Translations under genes and position numbers: made by a program
Notes under the pieces: model-generated
Database searches by the model: none
What the model saw: the letters and a program-made list of their open reading frames with translations, nothing else
What the model was told of the DNA's origin: nothing
Shown here: piece after piece, positions 4,858 through 7,837 of the stretch
Layout of the letters: each line of letters begins with the position of its first letter
Position numbering within the stretch: position 1 is the stretch's first letter
DNA from: VBDM01 sp049802235
GTDB lineage: Bacteria > Pseudomonadota > Gammaproteobacteria > Burkholderiales > SG8-39
Direction of reading: 5' to 3'
Assembly: GCA_049802235.1 (NCBI GenBank)
Contig: JBARMB010000103.1
Coordinates: 1 to 7,837 of the forward strand
Length of the DNA stretch: 7,837 nucleotides

Positions 4858-5777
4858 TGCCGCTTCTCCTGCGGACGCAGCCGCGGGAGCATGCTCACCA
4901 GGACGATCAGCAGCAGCGATGCGACGGCATTGTGGAACACCGCGAGCGCGACGGGAAAACCCGCGGGCAGCATCGCCGCGCCGAGCGCAATCTGGATTGC
5001 AATAAGGGCGAGCAGCGCGATTCCCCGCGCCTGTTGCGCGCCGCGCAGCCGCGCGTGCCGCCACCCGATCCACGCCAGCAGCAGCGCGAGGATCATGGCG
5101 CCGAAGCGATGCGCCAGGTGCAGCGCCTGCCGGGAAGCGTCGCCGAGGCCGTCGCTTGCCAGGAACGGATCGAACACGCGCCAATCGGCGCCCTGCGGCC
5201 AGAACGCGCCGCCGCAGCCGGGCAGGCCGGCGCACGCGAGCGCCGCGACTCGCGCTCCGATCAGCCCGCCGAGCGCGATCTGCAGCGCCACCAGCGCCAG
5301 CGCAACAAAGGTCCAGGGACGCAGCCGCGCCGGTGGCGCTTCCCCGCGGCTGTCGGACCGCGACAGCCAGGCGAGCAGGCCGAGCAGCGCCATGCCTCCG
5401 AGCAGATTGCCGAGCGTCACCGCAGGCAGCGGCGAAGGCGTGTATTTCCCGAGCCAGGCGAGAAGCCCCGCGAGCAGAACCGGCATCACGGCCGCCGCAC
5501 GCCGCGAATCGCCGCGCCAGCGATCCCATCCCAGCACGGCAATGAAAAGAAACAGGATGCCGGCGACGCTCGCTGCAATGCGGTGCACGACGCGCGCGAT
5601 GAATACCGGCGAGTCTTCCGGGAGCGCAGCCGCGGCGGTCTCGACCTGCGCACCGTAACATGCGGGCCAATCCCGGCATGACAGCCCTGACTGCGACAGG
5701 CGGATGAACGCGCTCGTTGCAACGATGACCAGCACCAGCGCCAGGGCGACGGTCACGAGGCGGCGGATCGGATTCAT
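4854..5777 (-). CDS. CtaA/Cox15-like heme-modifying membrane protein, atypical
   Basis: This 307-residue protein has eight predicted helices and the two-fold layout of heme A synthase (CtaA/Cox15), which oxidises heme O to heme A in the membrane. Both periplasmic cysteine pairs are present: C34/C40 (SCRDWPAC) and C182/C188 (CAGLPGC). The C-terminal heme site looks intact, with H223 (LAHRFGA) and H282 (VFHNAVA). The N-terminal substrate site is degenerate: H65 is kept, but the ExxHR glutamate is R62 and the fourth-helix histidine position reads LGNLL (N124). It may therefore make a different modified heme, act as an assembly factor or have lost activity. Its ATG at 5777 overlaps the upstream stop as ATGA, and its stop overlaps the DUF2249 start. 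The pairing with an oxidase-like subunit suggests it serves that enzyme's heme. Confidence 0.85.
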   Translation of the reverse strand: MNPIRRLVTVALALVLVIVATSAFIRLSQSGLSCRDWPACYGAQVETAAAALPEDSPVFIARVVHRIAASVAGILFLFIAVLGWDRWRGDSRRAAAVMPVLLAGLLAWLGKYTPSPLPAVTLGNLLGGMALLGLLAWLSRSDSRGEAPPARLRPWTFVALALVALQIALGGLIGARVAALACAGLPGCGGAFWPQGADWRVFDPFLASDGLGDASRQALHLAHRFGAMILALLLAWIGWRHARLRGAQQARGIALLALIAIQIALGAAMLPAGFPVALAVFHNAVASLLLIVLVSMLPRLRPQEKRQ

Positions 5778-7210
5778 GCGGACGCGCGGCCGCGCCGCTC
5801 CAGCAACGCGCGAATCACCACGATCAGGAACAGCACCCCGCCGGCGACGGCCACCAGGCCGCCCAGACCCATCAATCCCATCCCGGCCACTTCCTGCGCG
5901 CTTTTCAGCACCTGCTCGCTGCCCGCCACCTTGCGCTGCACGCCGTAGCCGCCGGACCACACCAGCCCGATGATGTGCACCAGTTGCCCGCCGCCGTAGA
6001 GGTACGGTTGCAGCGTCGCCAGGCGCCCCTGCGGCGTGCCGAACCCGAGCCGCGGCAGCAGCGCGTAGGCCAGGCCCATCAGCGCCAGCGTCACACCGAC
6101 GATCGAACCGTGGTAATGGGCCGGAATGCGCACGTCGCTGCCGCGGATCATGAAGCCGATCAGCCCGCCGAGCGCAAACAGCGCCAGCGAGCTGATGAGC
6201 GCCGCCCGCAACGGCCGCGTCGCCGCAGTCCCCGGGGAGGCGCGCGCGAGGCCGATCAGCACCGCAAGGCCCACCGGCAGAATGGCAAGGCCGCCGCCGA
6301 AGCGCATCAGCCAGGTGTGCAGCCTGTGGTGCTCGATCGAGGCGACGTCCCAGGCGAGGTAGATGACCGGCACGGCGAACACCGAGGCGAGTGCGATCGC
6401 GAACAACAGCACTGCGAGCCGCGGCGACAGCGGCGGCGGCGCGCCGATCAGCGTCGCGAGCCACAGCCACGCCACCAGCATCAACAGCGTCCAGGTGAAC
6501 TGGATCACGTGGCCACCGCCCCAGAACAGCAGCTCGTAGTAAGGTTTGCCCGGCAGTTCCGCGGGCACTTCGGCCCACGACCCTACGAGAGCGACGAGCG
6601 CGATTGCCGCCGCCACCACCGAGGCGTTGAGGCCGAAGCGCAATGCGCCCTCGCCGTCCAGGCCGATGCCGATGCGGGCCGGGGCGAGCAGACTGCGCAC
6701 GATGAGCAGGGCAAAAGCGATGCCGAATACCGTCAGCCCGAACAGAAATACGCTGTCGTCGAGCACCGGCACATAGTTGCTCATGACCGGCCGGCCGCGG
6801 CCGAGAAACGGCGCCGCAGCCATGATGACCGCGCCGATCGCGGCGAGCGCGAGTGCCGCGACGGCGAGCGCCGGAAAACGCGGCCGGCTGTTCAAGGTCC
6901 AGAGCATCCCGGCGAAGGCGACGAACCACACCAGCACCGACAGGTCCACGTGCACCACCAGCGCCACGTGGAAAAAATCGGCCACCGGAAAAAGCCGCTG
7001 CACGCCCGGGGTGCGCGCGAGCACCAGCAGCACCGAAAACAATCCCGAGCCGACCAGCGCCGCAAGCGCGAGCAGCAGCCAGCCGGCGGCGAGGCGCTTG
7101 CGGATGTCGCCCGGGACGGGAAGGTCGAACTCCGCGACGCGCTCACCGGCGAGCATCGCGCCGGCGTGCAATGCGCCGAGCACCGGCGCGAACAGGGCCC
7201 GGGGGCTCAT
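5774..7210 (-). CDS. Heme-copper oxidase-superfamily subunit I, tyrosine-less (NO-reductase-like)
   Basis: This 478-residue protein has about twelve membrane helices. All core ligands are visible: H87 in helix II (VVHVDLSV) for low-spin heme, H234 in helix VI and H294-H295 in helix VII for the active-site metal, and H365 with H367 (AHYHGS) in helix X for the high-spin and low-spin hemes. The usual helix VI HPEVY motif is replaced by HVIQF, so F238 stands where oxygen reductases have the His-crosslinked tyrosine, and Q237 is nearby. Y284 in helix VII is ten residues before H294, not at the cbb3 position, which is six before. A C-terminal block (403-431) includes YLYGGGQLVHIIGL. Such proteins are usually annotated 'cbb3-type subunit I', but lacking the tyrosine argues for NO reduction (compare the eNOR-like classes) over O2 reduction. 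The ATG overlaps the upstream stop as ATGA. Confidence 0.88.
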   Translation of the reverse strand: MSPRALFAPVLGALHAGAMLAGERVAEFDLPVPGDIRKRLAAGWLLLALAALVGSGLFSVLLVLARTPGVQRLFPVADFFHVALVVHVDLSVLVWFVAFAGMLWTLNSRPRFPALAVAALALAAIGAVIMAAAPFLGRGRPVMSNYVPVLDDSVFLFGLTVFGIAFALLIVRSLLAPARIGIGLDGEGALRFGLNASVVAAAIALVALVGSWAEVPAELPGKPYYELLFWGGGHVIQFTWTLLMLVAWLWLATLIGAPPPLSPRLAVLLFAIALASVFAVPVIYLAWDVASIEHHRLHTWLMRFGGGLAILPVGLAVLIGLARASPGTAATRPLRAALISSLALFALGGLIGFMIRGSDVRIPAHYHGSIVGVTLALMGLAYALLPRLGFGTPQGRLATLQPYLYGGGQLVHIIGLVWSGGYGVQRKVAGSEQVLKSAQEVAGMGLMGLGGLVAVAGGVLFLIVVIRALLERRGRASA

Positions 7211-7710
7211 CGGATCACCACCCCGCCGCGCTCCGGCGCAAGATCGATCAGCACCACCTGCCCGGCCGCGACGTCGATGACCTTCTCAGCTTCGAAATCG
7301 AATCCTTTCACCCGCACATCGTCGTTGAACTGGACCCGCACCTGGTGGCGCCCGGCCGCGATCGGCAGGCGCCGGTATCCGGTCGAGGCGCCGTCGCGCG
7401 ACAGTCCCGACGGCGCGAACGCTTCGTGGACCAGCTCGGCGCCGTCCAGCTCCACGCGCACGATCACCGGCGAGCGCTCGCGCGGGCAGTCGAGCGGCGT
7501 GCGCATGTTGGCGGGCAGCTTCGCCAGCTCTTCGGGCGTGCGCTGGCGGCAGTCGGCCCTGATCTTGCCCGGATGGCTGAAGGACAGGCGCAGCAGCGCC
7601 TCGCCCGGCTGCAGGTGCCGGTAGCGCGGCGACGTGGAAAAATATCCGATGATCGCCGCGAACAGCGCATACAGCACGACCTGGCCCGCGTAACGCCGCA
7701 ATCTATCCAT
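7207..7710 (-). CDS. Membrane-anchored periplasmic protein of unknown function, oxidase partner
   Basis: This 167-residue protein has one N-terminal helix (about 9-24) after a short basic stretch (MDRLRRY), giving a cytoplasmic N-terminus and a periplasmic domain of about 140 residues. The domain is rich in alternating beta-strand pattern and contains two cysteines (C54 and C75) that could form a disulfide. It lacks the CuA motif of oxidase subunit II and the CxxCH of cytochromes c, so it does not itself look like an electron carrier. A late glycine-rich end (PERGGVVIR) closes the protein. The start at 7710 overlaps the upstream gene's stop as ATGGATAG, with GGGAAG about 7 bases before it. 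Its stop overlaps the oxidase-like start. I know of no named family; strict coupling suggests an accessory or assembly subunit of the oxidase-like complex. Confidence 0.85.
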   Translation of the reverse strand: MDRLRRYAGQVVLYALFAAIIGYFSTSPRYRHLQPGEALLRLSFSHPGKIRADCRQRTPEELAKLPANMRTPLDCPRERSPVIVRVELDGAELVHEAFAPSGLSRDGASTGYRRLPIAAGRHQVRVQFNDDVRVKGFDFEAEKVIDVAAGQVVLIDLAPERGGVVIR

Positions 7711-7837
7711 ACGCGTCTTCCCGTTCCGGCTTGGGCGACGGGCCTGCGGCGGGCGCGCGCTGCTCGAGATCCGCGCGGAATGCGCCCAGCTCGCGCGCGA
7801 GCGACCGCTCGTCGCCGGCGCTCGCCAGGGCGAGGCG
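7703..7837 (-). CDS. C-terminal end of an unknown upstream operon gene (partial)
   Basis: An open frame enters from the right edge and ends at TAG (7705-7703), overlapping the next start as ATGGATAG. Its 44 visible codons have strongly GC-rich third positions. They encode a charged, helical-looking segment (ERSLARELGAFRADLEQR) and a proline-rich tail ending in EREDAYG. No cofactor motif is visible in this part, so the identity is unknown. The tight overlap shows it belongs to the same operon as the oxidase-like gene. A second frame, continuous with the 167-residue gene, is also open here, which lowers certainty. Confidence 0.55.
   Translation of the reverse strand, partial: RLALASAGDERSLARELGAFRADLEQRAPAAGPSPKPEREDAYG

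Noticed and set aside
4858..5679. Long in-frame upstream extension of the DUF2249 frame on the minus strand
   Set aside because: It lies inside the CtaA-like gene in another frame and reads as arginine/alanine-rich shadow sequence. The GTG at 4857 with AGGAG upstream fits the family length.
5778..6929. Upstream extension of the CtaA-like frame into the oxidase-like gene
   Set aside because: It is a GC-rich shadow of the subunit I gene. The CtaA-like N-terminus and the ATGA overlap fix the start at 5777.
5975..7624. 549-codon plus-strand open frame antisense to the oxidase-like operon
   Set aside because: The translation is rich in Arg, Gln, His and Glu with no domain pattern, the expected antisense artefact of GC-rich membrane-protein genes on the opposite strand.
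1..7837. CRISPR arrays, tRNA/rRNA genes, insertion sequences or prophage genes
   Set aside because: No regularly spaced repeats, no tRNA-like cloverleaf and no transposase or phage protein were seen on either strand.

Overview
The window is GC-rich and densely coded. Gene content and protein style (panC end, SirB-family protein, TrxC, a Dnr-like Crp/Fnr regulator) suggest a betaproteobacterium with a facultatively anaerobic, possibly denitrifying lifestyle. The taxon is inferred from these features only and cannot be fixed to a genus from the sequence.

Layout. Positions 1-117 (+) hold the last codons of panC, followed by a four-helix membrane protein of unknown function (168-644, +). A 78-residue unknown protein (733-969, -) and a hemerythrin-domain protein (1165-1743, -) follow. 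Divergent from the hemerythrin gene is a zinc-dependent alcohol dehydrogenase (1881-2867, +). Between the two lies a near-consensus FNR/Dnr box (1826-1839). Each flank carries a -10-like hexamer at the same distance from its centre. The dehydrogenase ends 3 bp from the end of the convergent trxC (2871-3305, -). Divergent from trxC are a SirB-family membrane protein (3397-3789, +) and a Dnr-like Crp/Fnr regulator (3856-4545, +).

The right half (4633-7837, -) is one tightly packed operon entering from beyond the right edge. In transcription order it holds the tail of an unknown gene, a membrane-anchored 167-residue protein, a 478-residue heme-copper oxidase-superfamily subunit I, a 307-residue CtaA/Cox15-like protein and a 74-residue DUF2249 protein. 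All four junctions overlap (ATGGATAG, ATGA, ATGA, GTGA). The operon ends at two perfect hairpins between 4557 and 4624, one of which has a T-tract on the minus strand.

Point of most interest. The heme-copper subunit I keeps all six expected metal-ligand histidines. It lacks the helix VI tyrosine of the canonical HPEVY-type oxygen-reductase motif and reads H234-V-I-Q-F instead. Its partner CtaA-like protein keeps the C-terminal heme site but has lost the ExxHR glutamate and the second histidine of the N-terminal substrate site. With DUF2249, a Dnr-like regulator, a hemerythrin and an FNR/Dnr box nearby, the best reading is a nitric-oxide-handling or anaerobic respiratory module, possibly a non-canonical NO reductase. 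That function is inference, not shown by the sequence.
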